From Sphingomonas dokdonensis (GTDB taxonomy: Bacteria > Pseudomonadota > Alphaproteobacteria > Sphingomonadales > Sphingomonadaceae): a DNA stretch of 52,396 bases. The stretch spans positions 1 through 52,396 of the forward strand of contig NZ_NBBI01000009.1 in NCBI RefSeq assembly GCF_002197685.1, written 5' to 3'. A model generated the notes under the pieces. That model was not told the origin of the DNA. It ran no database searches and saw only the letters and a list, made by a program, of their open reading frames with translations. Below, piece by piece: positions 33,658 to 42,372 of the stretch. A program made the translations under genes and the position numbers. Position 1 is the first letter of the stretch. Each line of letters starts with the position of its first letter.

Positions 33658-35172
33658 CTACGCAAGGATTGGACGATGCAGCGATGCGCTGCGCCGGTAA
33701 CACCAACGTGACAGGATTGCCATCGCACCACCGCCCAGCAGCAGCTGCACCGTTGCTTCAATCGCAGCGCGAGCCCAGCCCGTTGCAAACATCCCCGCCA
33801 ATGCCCAGCCAATCAGACACACCAACAGCATCGCAGCGGCGGGCATCAGGTAGCAGGTCAGCAAAAAGGTGCGATATTGGATGCGGCTCCAGTGTTGTCG
33901 CAGCCGCCACCATTGAACGATGCAGCCGCACGCATGGAATATGGCATAGGATGCCGCAACGCCGATCAGCGACCCTGCTGCAGCCCATGCTGCCGCCACA
34001 CCCAGCACAATCACTGCGGATATGGCTGAAAGTCGTGCTAAAAAGCGGTTGTCAGCAACCGCGATCAGGAACGTGGTCGGATAATAGCCTGTTGCCCCAA
34101 CAGCGGTGCCGGCAAGCAGAATGGTGGCAAGCGACGCGATTTGCGGTGCGTTTGGTGTGCCATGAAGCCACAATGGGATCAGCAGCGGTGCCTCGCGGAT
34201 GAGGATAAAGGCCGGCAGCACAACCGCAGGCAGTAACAACAGTTGAAACGCCGCTGCTAGCCGCCAGCGTGCCGCCGTGTCGCCACTTGCCTCGGCATGC
34301 GCAACGCGCGGTGCAAAATATTGGTTAAGGGGACCGGATAGAATACCGATCGGTACCATCGCGTACGTGGCAGCAAGGAAGTACCAGCCAGTTAGCCGGA
34401 TCGGCAATAGTGTGGCGAGGATGGTTTTGTCCAGATTCAACGCCGCAGCACCGCCTAGCGTGTAGACCATCACAGGTTTGCAGCGCACCAGAAGTCGTAT
34501 CAGCGCGGCGCGATCCAATAATTGGGCGAGGTTGTGCGGAACGGCGCCGGACCGTTGGTCGAGCGCGGCCCGCGTTGTTGCGTAATGAAGCGCAGCGACA
34601 AAAAACTGCGACCACAAAAACGCATCTACACTTGCCTCGACGCGTGCAAGAACGATCGCGGAAACTGCCGCTCGCGCGAGTGTCCCTGATGTTGTCAGCA
34701 ATCCGGTCAGGCGATAATGACCCAAAGCATTGAGGCACAGTTGCGAGATGTTGAGCAACACCAGCAAGGCGACCAGCGCGGTGCTGACGATGGTTCTAAT
34801 ACCGTCGCGCAAGATATCCGGCCCACCGCCTAGCGCGATCACGACCAGCGCAACCAGCGCGACCAGCATCACCAGCACGGCCACCATCATTTCGCCGCGA
34901 CGCCGATCTTGTGTGGCCGCGGCAAGCGCCACCTGATCGCCGCGCGCGATTGCCGTGTCGCGTGCGAGGATTGTTGCCAACCCAAGGTCGGACACGAGGA
35001 AAAACGCCTGTAGCGACAGGAGCAGCGCCACTGCGCCAAATTCAGCAGGGGACAGCAGCCGCGTGTAGATTGGAATAAAGATCAAGCTGACAAGGATGCC
35101 ACCCATTCGGCTGGCGAACACCGACGCCATGTCGAATGCCGCTCCAAACCGTCCAGCTAGATGCGGCATCAT
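33658..35172 (-). CDS. Wzx-like polysaccharide flippase
   Basis: Encodes 504 residues from ATG 35172, which overlaps the upstream stop as ATGA; a longer frame to 35238 lies inside the neighbour. About 12-14 hydrophobic segments and the start S-R-M-G-G-I-L-V-S-L-I-F-I-P-I-Y-T-R-L-L-S-P-A-E-F-G match the polysaccharide transporter (MOP) superfamily. It should flip the finished undecaprenyl-linked repeat to the periplasm, upstream of the Wzy-like protein at 40982. Confidence 0.88.
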   Translation of the reverse strand: MMPHLAGRFGAAFDMASVFASRMGGILVSLIFIPIYTRLLSPAEFGAVALLLSLQAFFLVSDLGLATILARDTAIARGDQVALAAATQDRRRGEMMVAVLVMLVALVALVVIALGGGPDILRDGIRTIVSTALVALLVLLNISQLCLNALGHYRLTGLLTTSGTLARAAVSAIVLARVEASVDAFLWSQFFVAALHYATTRAALDQRSGAVPHNLAQLLDRAALIRLLVRCKPVMVYTLGGAAALNLDKTILATLLPIRLTGWYFLAATYAMVPIGILSGPLNQYFAPRVAHAEASGDTAARWRLAAAFQLLLLPAVVLPAFILIREAPLLIPLWLHGTPNAPQIASLATILLAGTAVGATGYYPTTFLIAVADNRFLARLSAISAVIVLGVAAAWAAAGSLIGVAASYAIFHACGCIVQWWRLRQHWSRIQYRTFLLTCYLMPAAAMLLVCLIGWALAGMFATGWARAAIEATVQLLLGGGAMAILSRWCYRRSASLHRPILA

Positions 35173-36293
35173 CGTAGCGCGGTTGCCACGGCCTCTTCGA
35201 TACGGTCGAGGTCGGCTGGCTTCAGCCACCACCCGCACGGGATGGCCAGAACATCGCGCTCGATCTCGTCCACGCCGGGTAATGTCCGCCGCTCGGCCGG
35301 CATGCCCGAATAACGATCGTTACGCTGATGAAGCAGCGAGGCGAGCACCCCGGCTTCTTTCAAGCGCATCAGCAAAGTGTCGCGCTGTGCGGCGCGCACC
35401 ATCAATCCCCAGTAGACCGGATCCGCGCCGGGAAGTGCGGCAAACGGCGTGATCCCTGGAATGTCGGCCAGCCTTTGCTCCAGCTGACGGGCATTGGCGC
35501 GCGTACCCGCGAGACGATTGGGAAGCGCCGCAATCTGAGCCTTTGCAACCGCCGCATTGAGGTTGCTCATCGAGCCCGACCAGCCGATCTCCGTCACGTC
35601 CGCATCATCAGCGATCTCACCGTTTGCTGCGCGGAAACGGACGGGATCGATCCCGAAGCGCCGCAGACGTGCCGCTCGCGCCGTGTCGGCGGGATTGCGC
35701 GAGGCGATCGCGCCACCTTCTATCCCGTTGACCTGGCGATTGGGGTAAAAGGAATAGATCGCGTGATCGCCGTCAGAACCAACTGGTCGCCCGTCACGGG
35801 TGGCGCCCAACGCGTTGTCGCAATCTTCAATCAGCGCAATGCCTGCCTCTTGGCACAGGGCGGCCAACTCGCGAGCCGGACCGGGGTAGCCTGCAAGATG
35901 ATAGACTACCACAGCCTTGGTTGCCGGACCGATCAGGCGACGAACATCTCCCACGTCGATTGCGCCTGTTGCGGGGTCAACATCTGCCCAGCGAAGGCGC
36001 GCGCCTGAAAGGGCAATCGGGGCATTCGTCGACAGGCAGGCAAAGGGAGATGCGATCACTTCATGGCCCGGCCCGACACCCGCTAGACGAAGCGCAATGG
36101 TGATTGCCATGCTCATGTCGCTTGTTGTGACCACCGCAGGGTTATCGATTGTGTCGGCCAGCGCGGACCGAAACGCTTCTACATTGGCACCCGAAGCGAT
36201 CTGGCCCGACCGCAACGTAACGATTGCAGCCTCGTCCGCTTCGGGCATTGGTCCGGTTGAGTACAGCGGGATTGCGGCTTGAGCGGCGCTCAT
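35169..36293 (-). CDS. DegT/DnrJ/EryC1-family protein lacking the PLP lysine
   Basis: Encodes 374 residues from ATG 36293 (ATGA overlap with the upstream stop). It has the aminotransferase fold: I-E-D-C-D-N (D157 binds the PLP ring in active members) and Y-S-F-Y-P-N-R-Q. Active relatives read Y-P-N-K-Q at this point; here residue 186 is Arg (codon CGC at 35738-35736), and the usual His or Gln after D-C-A is Asn. It should not form the normal internal aldimine. It may be a dehydratase-like variant, a structural partner of the paralogue at 36290, or a decayed enzyme. The frame is otherwise intact. Confidence 0.85.
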   Translation of the reverse strand: MSAAQAAIPLYSTGPMPEADEAAIVTLRSGQIASGANVEAFRSALADTIDNPAVVTTSDMSMAITIALRLAGVGPGHEVIASPFACLSTNAPIALSGARLRWADVDPATGAIDVGDVRRLIGPATKAVVVYHLAGYPGPARELAALCQEAGIALIEDCDNALGATRDGRPVGSDGDHAIYSFYPNRQVNGIEGGAIASRNPADTARAARLRRFGIDPVRFRAANGEIADDADVTEIGWSGSMSNLNAAVAKAQIAALPNRLAGTRANARQLEQRLADIPGITPFAALPGADPVYWGLMVRAAQRDTLLMRLKEAGVLASLLHQRNDRYSGMPAERRTLPGVDEIERDVLAIPCGWWLKPADLDRIEEAVATALR

Positions 36294-37390
36294 ACGGCTC
36301 GCTCCACAATGGAGATAATGCGATCGCGATCTTCCGCCGTTACCCACCATCCCGCCGGAATATGGAGATAGCGGCGGGCAAATTCGTCTGCGCCGGGTAG
36401 CGGACGCTGGGAGCGGGCGAACAGCGAATGCAGGTCGTTGCGGCGGTGCAGCTTGGAGGCGGCAATCCCTTGTTCTTGCAACGCCTTTTCTACAGCATCG
36501 CTGTTGTCGCACAGCAAAGTGTAAAGCCAGTAGCTCGGCTGGTCATCGGCAAGGAAATGGGCCGGTGCGACATGGCGCATGCCAGCAAAGGCATGGTCGA
36601 AATAGCGGCCGTTATCGACATGCGCGGCGATGCGGCTTTCGATCTCGTCCAGCTGGCACAGGCCGATCGTCGCTGCGACGTTGCTCATGTTGTATTTCCA
36701 ACCGACGCTGGACACGTCGAGGCTGGTGCGCGCCACGCCCTTGTCCATCCCGAACCAGCGGAAACGCTTGATTTCGCCCTCCAGCGCTTCATCGCGAAAG
36801 GCCAGCAGACCGCCATCGACGGTGGTCATGTGCTTGATCGCCTGAAATGAAAAAATGGCGAAATCCCCGTAGGATCCGACTGGCTTGCTGGCGCTGCGTG
36901 CGCCCACGGCATGCGCGCAATCCTCGATTACTGGGATGTTGTGGCGACGTGCGACCTCCATCACGCCCACCATATCAACCGGATAACCCGCATAATGAAC
37001 GATCAGGATCGCCTTGGTGCGCGGTGTGATGGCCCGTTCGATAGCGGACGGATCGGCATTGCCGGAACGCGGGTCGACGTCGCTCCATACGACGGTGCCA
37101 CCCACCTGAAGCACTGCCACGTTGGTGGGTTCTGCCGTGATCGGCGTGCTGATCACCTCGTCACCGGGGCATACGCCGGCGAAATGCAGCGATGCATGCA
37201 GGGCGCCAGTGCCGCTGCTCATGGCGAGCACATGCGGTAAGCCAAATGCGACGGCGCAGCGCCGTTCAAACTCATAAACCTGCTCGCCCTCGGCGATCAT
37301 GCCACCATAAAGCGTGGCTTTCAGCGCTGGCATCAGCACGTCGGATGGCGGCATGCCGACCTTGACGAGGGGGATAGTGCGCTGGTTCAT
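36290..37390 (-). CDS. DegT/DnrJ/EryC1-family sugar aminotransferase
   Basis: A 366-residue PLP enzyme with the catalytic lysine present: S-F-Q-A-I-K186-H-M-T-T-V-D-G-G, and D157 in I-E-D-C-A-H. It has the family size and order (S-S-G-T-G-A-L-H, D-V-D-P, H-Y-A-G-Y-P). Such enzymes transfer an amino group to a 4-keto sugar nucleotide; with gmd, rmlB and a fnlA-like gene nearby several keto-sugars are possible, for example GDP-4-keto-6-deoxymannose. It is coupled to its lysine-less paralogue by 4 overlapping bases. Confidence 0.88.
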   Translation of the reverse strand: MNQRTIPLVKVGMPPSDVLMPALKATLYGGMIAEGEQVYEFERRCAVAFGLPHVLAMSSGTGALHASLHFAGVCPGDEVISTPITAEPTNVAVLQVGGTVVWSDVDPRSGNADPSAIERAITPRTKAILIVHYAGYPVDMVGVMEVARRHNIPVIEDCAHAVGARSASKPVGSYGDFAIFSFQAIKHMTTVDGGLLAFRDEALEGEIKRFRWFGMDKGVARTSLDVSSVGWKYNMSNVAATIGLCQLDEIESRIAAHVDNGRYFDHAFAGMRHVAPAHFLADDQPSYWLYTLLCDNSDAVEKALQEQGIAASKLHRRNDLHSLFARSQRPLPGADEFARRYLHIPAGWWVTAEDRDRIISIVERAV

Positions 37391-37481
37391 GGCGACGCGA
37401 TAGTTCCTGTCGACAATGCCGTTTCCGGCGAAGGCACGGCCTAGTAGGGGATCGTCCGGCGAACCGGAAGCCGTATCGCGA

Positions 37482-38963
37482 TCAGCCGAGGGTTTCCGCG
37501 GTGAACACGGCGCCTTCGGGACGGCTGGTTGCGATCATTGCCTGCAGGTGCGGTCCAAACGGAGTGTTCACGACGGCAAAGCGCAGCCCGCGGTCGGGCG
37601 TGGTACGCCAGCCACTCACCCGCGTTGCCGTGGTATCGCTCACGTGAACGATCGCCTCTTCTGCCACGTCGTCACGCGGCAGCCGTACCGTGATCCTCCA
37701 TGGCCCTGTACCCGGCCATACGGGAAGAAGGGTGCTGACTTGTCCCGATCCAACCCGTAGCGGTGCAAACCCCGCCACATCGCCAATGGCGATTGTTCCA
37801 GTAAAGCGCGGATCAACTGCCAATCGGCGCTCATCGCTTTCCTCCATCGTGCCCCCGGTTAGGGTCAGTCGCGCGCGACCGGCTGGCAGGCGAGCGATGG
37901 CGCCACGAATGTTGCGGAAGGCGCAACCCTGAAAGGAAAAACGGCCCGCGGACGATGTCGAGAGCACCTCCGACGCCTTGCTCCAGTCATAATCCTTGGA
38001 TGATTGGCTGCCGTCAAACACGCAGCCGTGAAAGTCTGCGGCCAGATTGCCGGGTGAATCCTGCACGATGGCGGTGCCTGGCCAGTTGCGAAAGGTGCAG
38101 CCACTGAACAGCACATCGCCCGTCGGCACCCGCAATAGGACGTTGGCAATGAAATCTTCGTGTTGCCCGTTCGACACAAATGTTGAATTAGTAATCAGAA
38201 CGTTGGCGATGCTGCCTGACAAGGTCAATGCAGCCTTCTCAGTATAGGCAATCGACAGCGATGACAGGATTACGTCATGTGCGCCGTCGCCGATCGTGAT
38301 GGCAAATCTTGGACGGTAGATGTTGACAGCGTTGACCGTGATGTTCTGCGCCTTGCCAATCAAGATGCCTTGAAGGCATTGATCAATGAAGATGTCGCTT
38401 ACGATGCCGTCGGAGGCGATGGTATCCGTGCTGCCGGCAAGCTCGATCCCGATACCAACTGCGGTTAAAAACAGATCGGCAATGGAGAAGCCTTGCGCGT
38501 CCGTGGTGACAAAGCCATGCGACGGCGAACCGCCCATGGCATGAAGGCCGCACAGGCGGACAGGCGCTCCGCCGGGATCGGGCGTACCGCGTCCGCCAGG
38601 GCCGCGCCGGCCCAGGATGAACGTGGATGCACGGGCCTTTCGTGCGTCTATATAGGTGGCATGGCCATCGCCGAACAACGTCTGGCCCTTGCGCACGAAC
38701 ACCGTGCCGTCCAGCCGATAGCGTCCCGTTGGTACGTGGATCGCATGGCATAAGCCCTCGGACCATTCGGCTTCGGCCTGACATGCGCGATTGAACGCAG
38801 CTGTATCGTCGGTACGTCCGTCACCAACCGCGCCGAAATCACGCACGTTCACGGTGCGTACGGGTGTGCCAGGGCCGTTTGCGGTTTTCTGGATCGCGCT
38901 TGCCGCAACGACGCCGGCGCCACTTAGGCCAACGGTACCAAGCAAGGCGCGCCGATCAATCAT
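37482..38963 (-). CDS. Pectate-lyase-fold protein, exported by Tat
   Basis: Encodes 493 residues from ATG 38963, one base overlapping the upstream stop (TGATG). The N-terminus M-I-D-R-R-A-L-L-G-T-V-G-L-S is a twin-arginine-like signal. Then V-R-D-F-G-A-V-G-D-G-R-T-D-D-T-A-A-F marks the pectate_lyase_3/GH28-like right-handed beta-helix, with repeated N-x-T-x-x coils. It probably cuts or binds the polysaccharide made here, in the periplasm or outside; acetyl or lyase chemistry cannot be told. The catalytic residues were not identified. Confidence 0.82.
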   Translation of the reverse strand: MIDRRALLGTVGLSGAGVVAASAIQKTANGPGTPVRTVNVRDFGAVGDGRTDDTAAFNRACQAEAEWSEGLCHAIHVPTGRYRLDGTVFVRKGQTLFGDGHATYIDARKARASTFILGRRGPGGRGTPDPGGAPVRLCGLHAMGGSPSHGFVTTDAQGFSIADLFLTAVGIGIELAGSTDTIASDGIVSDIFIDQCLQGILIGKAQNITVNAVNIYRPRFAITIGDGAHDVILSSLSIAYTEKAALTLSGSIANVLITNSTFVSNGQHEDFIANVLLRVPTGDVLFSGCTFRNWPGTAIVQDSPGNLAADFHGCVFDGSQSSKDYDWSKASEVLSTSSAGRFSFQGCAFRNIRGAIARLPAGRARLTLTGGTMEESDERRLAVDPRFTGTIAIGDVAGFAPLRVGSGQVSTLLPVWPGTGPWRITVRLPRDDVAEEAIVHVSDTTATRVSGWRTTPDRGLRFAVVNTPFGPHLQAMIATSRPEGAVFTAETLG

Positions 38964-40114
38964 CAAGCCTCCATTTCCTTGTAAAGCGCGGCATGACGTT
39001 GTGCGGTCGCTTGCCAGGAAAAGGTGCCTGCGCGAGCGTGGCCGGCGTTCACGGCTTTGTTTCGTACGTCTTCGCTGTCGATCAACAGGGCCATGGTATC
39101 TCGCCATGCCTGCGGATCGTCGGCATCGGCATATAAAGCTGCATCTCCACCCACTTCCGGCAGCGACGTGAGCGGGGCGGCAATCACTGGGCAGCCGAGC
39201 GACATGGCTTCCAGCAGCGGCAGGCCAAATCCTTCGTGCCGGGACGGGTAGAGGAGTGCGCAAGCCGCGCGGTAATGCCCCGCAAGCAGATGATCGTCGC
39301 CGCCCGTCTGGTGAATGCGTTCTGTCAGATCGAACTGGGCGATGATCTCCTTTTCATTGGTTGTGAGCGGGCCACCACCGAAACAGACGAGTTCGGCGTC
39401 GCGATGCAACAGCGCCAAGGCATGGAGCAGGACCGCGAAATTCTTGTAACGGTCGCGCCGCCCAACAAAGAGGAAAAAGGGGCGTTCGCGATCAACCGGG
39501 GCCGGTCGGTCGGAAAGGCGGCTTGTGCCATGTGGGATAACGATCGCTCGATCGGCGAGACGCGGTGACAAATTGCCGAGGTAATCGCGCGTCGATTGCG
39601 ATACGCAGACAATCCGATCCGCTCGTTCAAGCGCGCGTCGTTTCAGGTGGCGACGAAGCATTGCGCGTGGGCCGCGCTCGTCCGCCGCGACGAAATCCCA
39701 CATGTCGTGTACGGTTTCGATCACCAGGGCGGAACGCGGCAGCAGGTCAACCACGGGATGATAGGTGCGGTGAACAATGGTGCCCGGACCGACCAATGAC
39801 CGCAAACCGCGTTCGTTGCGAAGTGCTGACAATGGCGACCGGCGCCCGGTAGCCGACGATGCGCCGATCGCGTGTTTCGCATACCATGTTGATCCGCTCG
39901 CTTCGGCTAGCAATGCATTGTTGTTGTGGCCTACATACAATTGCCACGGTGCGGATCGCGTCGAATCAAGGGCGTGCATCAGTTCGATCATGCATCGCGA
40001 AATTCCGCCCGTTGCCTGGGCGGAAAAAATATCATGGGAAAATAACAGAATTTTGCCGCTCCGCCGCGATGCAAGCTGCGGCGCTGTACGAATCCCCCTG
40101 CCGTTGGTCAACAA
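38963..40114 (-). CDS. Family 4 glycosyltransferase
   Basis: About 383 residues, GT-B fold. The N-terminal half has a glycine loop in A-T-G-G-I-S-R; the C-terminal half has F-L-F-V-G-R-R-D-R-Y-K-N and E-G-F-G-L-P-L-L-E, the E-x7-E retaining motif. The start is unclear: there is no ATG before residue 40 or so, and the longest frame starts with TTG 40114 without a ribosome-binding site; in-frame sequence runs on to a stop at 40168. It is first on the minus arm and faces the plus arm across 65 bases. Confidence 0.85.
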   Translation of the reverse strand: MLTNGRGIRTAPQLASRRSGKILLFSHDIFSAQATGGISRCMIELMHALDSTRSAPWQLYVGHNNNALLAEASGSTWYAKHAIGASSATGRRSPLSALRNERGLRSLVGPGTIVHRTYHPVVDLLPRSALVIETVHDMWDFVAADERGPRAMLRRHLKRRALERADRIVCVSQSTRDYLGNLSPRLADRAIVIPHGTSRLSDRPAPVDRERPFFLFVGRRDRYKNFAVLLHALALLHRDAELVCFGGGPLTTNEKEIIAQFDLTERIHQTGGDDHLLAGHYRAACALLYPSRHEGFGLPLLEAMSLGCPVIAAPLTSLPEVGGDAALYADADDPQAWRDTMALLIDSEDVRNKAVNAGHARAGTFSWQATAQRHAALYKEMEA

Positions 40115-40179
40115 GGCAAGATCGATGGCAAGCAGGGTGCGCTTGCCGTTCAGACTGCTTTGCGCCTAGGCGTTTTTCG

Positions 40180-40929
40180 ATGAAGATCACCGTTGTTACG
40201 GTCTGCTATAATGCCGCGCAGACGATCGCCGATACGCTGCAGTCTGTTGCGGCGCAACGCGGGGTGGAGGTGGAGCATGTCGTGATCGACGGCGGGTCGA
40301 CTGACGACACCCTCGCGATCGTTTCCCGTTTTCCTCATGTCGCAACCGTGGTCAGCGAGCCTGACAAGGGCATCTACGATGCGATGAACAAGGGGCTGGC
40401 GCGTGCCACGGGCGATGTTATCGGCTTCCTCAACGCCGATGACTGGTTCTGCCGTGACGATGCTTTGCAACTTGTGGCGACGCATCTGGCCGATGCCGAG
40501 GCGGTGGTGGGCGATCTGGTGATTGTGGACACCGATAATACCAAGCGCGTGCGACGTTTCTATTCCTCGCGCGGTTTCCGCCCCTGGATGCTGAGAATGG
40601 GGCACATGCCACCCCATCCCACCTTGTATGTACGACGCGAGGTTTTCGACGAGCTTGGCGGATTTGACGCCAGTTACCGGATCGCAGGCGACTTTGATTT
40701 CACCGTGCGCTTGTTGTTGCAGCGTCGCGCGACCCGATGGCGCCGCGTCCCCCATACGTTGGTGGCGTTCCGAAATGGCGGAGCCAGCACGCGCAATCTG
40801 TCGGCCAAGGTGCGTATGAATCGCGAAATCCTGCACTCTTTGCGGGCCAAGGGGCTGTCACTGACGGCGCTGGCACTCTATGCCCGTTATCCTTTCAAGG
40901 CGTTGCAGCTGATCGCCCGGCCTCGATAG
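40180..40929 (+). CDS. Family 2 glycosyltransferase (WcaE-like)
   Basis: A 249-residue GT-A enzyme from ATG 40180. T-V-V-T-V-C-Y-N-A, I-D-G-G-S-T-D-D-T, S-E-P-D-K-G-I-Y-D-A-M-N-K-G and F-L-N-A-D-D-W (metal site) are all typical of the colanic-acid WcaE and related transferases. The C-terminal Y-R-I-A-G-D-F-D-F-T is the usual acceptor-site acidic motif. First gene of the plus arm; the promoter must lie in or before the 65-base gap at 40115-40179. Confidence 0.9.
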   Translation: MKITVVTVCYNAAQTIADTLQSVAAQRGVEVEHVVIDGGSTDDTLAIVSRFPHVATVVSEPDKGIYDAMNKGLARATGDVIGFLNADDWFCRDDALQLVATHLADAEAVVGDLVIVDTDNTKRVRRFYSSRGFRPWMLRMGHMPPHPTLYVRREVFDELGGFDASYRIAGDFDFTVRLLLQRRATRWRRVPHTLVAFRNGGASTRNLSAKVRMNREILHSLRAKGLSLTALALYARYPFKALQLIARPR

Positions 40930-40938
40930 AGGAGTTAT

Positions 40939-40958
40939 CGGCCGCCTCAGGGCGGCCG
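40939..40958. terminator. Intergenic hairpin within the plus arm
   Basis: An 8-bp perfect inverted repeat (CGGCCGCC and GGCGGCCG, loop TCAG) starts 10 bases after the stop of the glycosyltransferase. Weak terminator or attenuator; no T-run. Confidence 0.45.
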
Positions 40959-40981
40959 CCTTCAGTAAGGACGATCATCAG

Positions 40982-42292
40982 GTGTTCGAATTTCTGGTAT
41001 TGCTTGGCATCACTGGAGGGCTGGTGGTCTTGGCGGTGATACGACTTGTGACTAGCAAGTTTCCTAGCGGTGCAGACCTCGCGCAGTTGTCGACCTTTTA
41101 TTATTCTGTGCCGCTATCAATCTTGGCTTTTTTGTCGATAAATCTGCGACAAATGGCATTTCTGAACGAGATTGCTGCCAATGCTGAGTTGGCAATCATA
41201 TCTCTTCGCTATGTTTGCGTTGCAATGGTTGGGATCGAATTAGGCCGCTACCTTGGCCGTATGATGGGAGCAGCACGATTTACCTACGTGTTTTCCGTCA
41301 ACGAAGCGTCAGCATATCGCACTGCAGTGCTAACATGTGCAGTGCTGTTGCTATTCCCAGCTGGAGTCGCATTGTTTGGTGTCCAATCCTTTCTTCAGGG
41401 GTATGCTACAGAGTCCTTAGCGGCGGGAGGGGATACTGGCACAGCGCTGATCTATTCGGCGATCGAAGCGCTAGGTATCACGTTGGCATTTATCATGATC
41501 ATGCGCCTATCTTTGGGTCGTCTGCCAATAAAACCGCTATTCTTATTGTCTCTCGCCAGCATTGCAGTGATATTTGTTATTCGTGTAAAGCGTCTTGAGG
41601 TTGTGTCGGCGTTGGTGCCGCTCGCTATTATCCTCTTCGCCAGCCGCTCACGGGTCAAGGCAACAGTTTGGCGTGTGCTGCTTGGTGCTGGGCTGCTGCT
41701 AGCGCTAGCGGTTGTGTCGGCAACACGGGTGTCCGAGCGGCTCGACCTGCAGACCATCATTTTCTACTTTCTTTCCGAGGGATTGTACGCGGGGCACTCG
41801 CTTCCCGGGATCGTCAACCGTCTCGATATCAACATGACCGGTTACGAATACGGCATGCGGTTTCTCAATTCTGTCCTTGCCTTTGTTCCCAGCTTTCTTT
41901 GGCCGGGAAAAACGGAAGTGGTCTATGGTCCCGACCTTATCTTTGAAGGTATCTCACCACTTGGCGCAACTACGATGCTCACTGAAATTGTTCTTCAGGG
42001 CGGCGTCGTTGCGGTTGCGATATTCTACACGCTGCTGGGCCTGTTCTTTGAGCGCGTTGAGCGTTTTCAGGAAGGATGGGACGAGGCGGTTGCGACCGGC
42101 TGCTTTCCCGCGCGCTTCGGGCTTTATCTGATCAGCGTTTCCGTTTTCATCCCGCACTTCCGCGATGGTGTGATCCCGGCCTTGAAGTTGACGTTACAGG
42201 GACTTGCCTATTTCGCGATTCTTGTTGCCGTGCATCGGATGGACAGTCGCCCTACCGCGACGGCGGAGGGGCGCTTGGGTGGCGTGACGTAA
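40982..42292 (+). CDS. Wzy-like polysaccharide polymerase
   Basis: A 436-residue membrane protein from GTG 40982 (AAGGA about 10 bases upstream). It has about 10-12 hydrophobic segments and a large periplasmic loop after the middle (residues about 260-330, containing L-D-I-N-M-T-G-Y-E-Y-G-M-R-F), as in Wzy proteins, whose sequences are hardly conserved. Position between a glycosyltransferase and sugar genes and the absence of another polymerase support the role. It is more AT-rich than the rml genes, which is common for polymerase genes. Confidence 0.75.
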   Translation: MFEFLVLLGITGGLVVLAVIRLVTSKFPSGADLAQLSTFYYSVPLSILAFLSINLRQMAFLNEIAANAELAIISLRYVCVAMVGIELGRYLGRMMGAARFTYVFSVNEASAYRTAVLTCAVLLLFPAGVALFGVQSFLQGYATESLAAGGDTGTALIYSAIEALGITLAFIMIMRLSLGRLPIKPLFLLSLASIAVIFVIRVKRLEVVSALVPLAIILFASRSRVKATVWRVLLGAGLLLALAVVSATRVSERLDLQTIIFYFLSEGLYAGHSLPGIVNRLDINMTGYEYGMRFLNSVLAFVPSFLWPGKTEVVYGPDLIFEGISPLGATTMLTEIVLQGGVVAVAIFYTLLGLFFERVERFQEGWDEAVATGCFPARFGLYLISVSVFIPHFRDGVIPALKLTLQGLAYFAILVAVHRMDSRPTATAEGRLGGVT

Positions 42293-42315
42293 GGCCGCCA
42301 TTTGCTTCGCGGATG

Positions 42316-42336
42316 GCCGCCCTTTAGGGAGGCGGC
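42316..42336. other. Second intergenic hairpin of the plus arm
   Basis: GCCGCC and GGCGGC flank a 9-base loop in the 80-base gap before the dehydratase gene. A similar GGCCGCC core occurs in the hairpin at 40939-40958, so the two gaps may share a common origin. Confidence 0.35.
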
Positions 42337-42372
42337 GCACCTGCCGCGTGCGTAGCGAGGAATAAAGCGTTT

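Noticed and set aside
37482..39263. 593-residue version of the pectate-lyase-fold protein
   Set aside because: The first 100 residues are Arg-rich and lie inside the glycosyltransferase gene; the Tat-like signal begins at ATG 38963.
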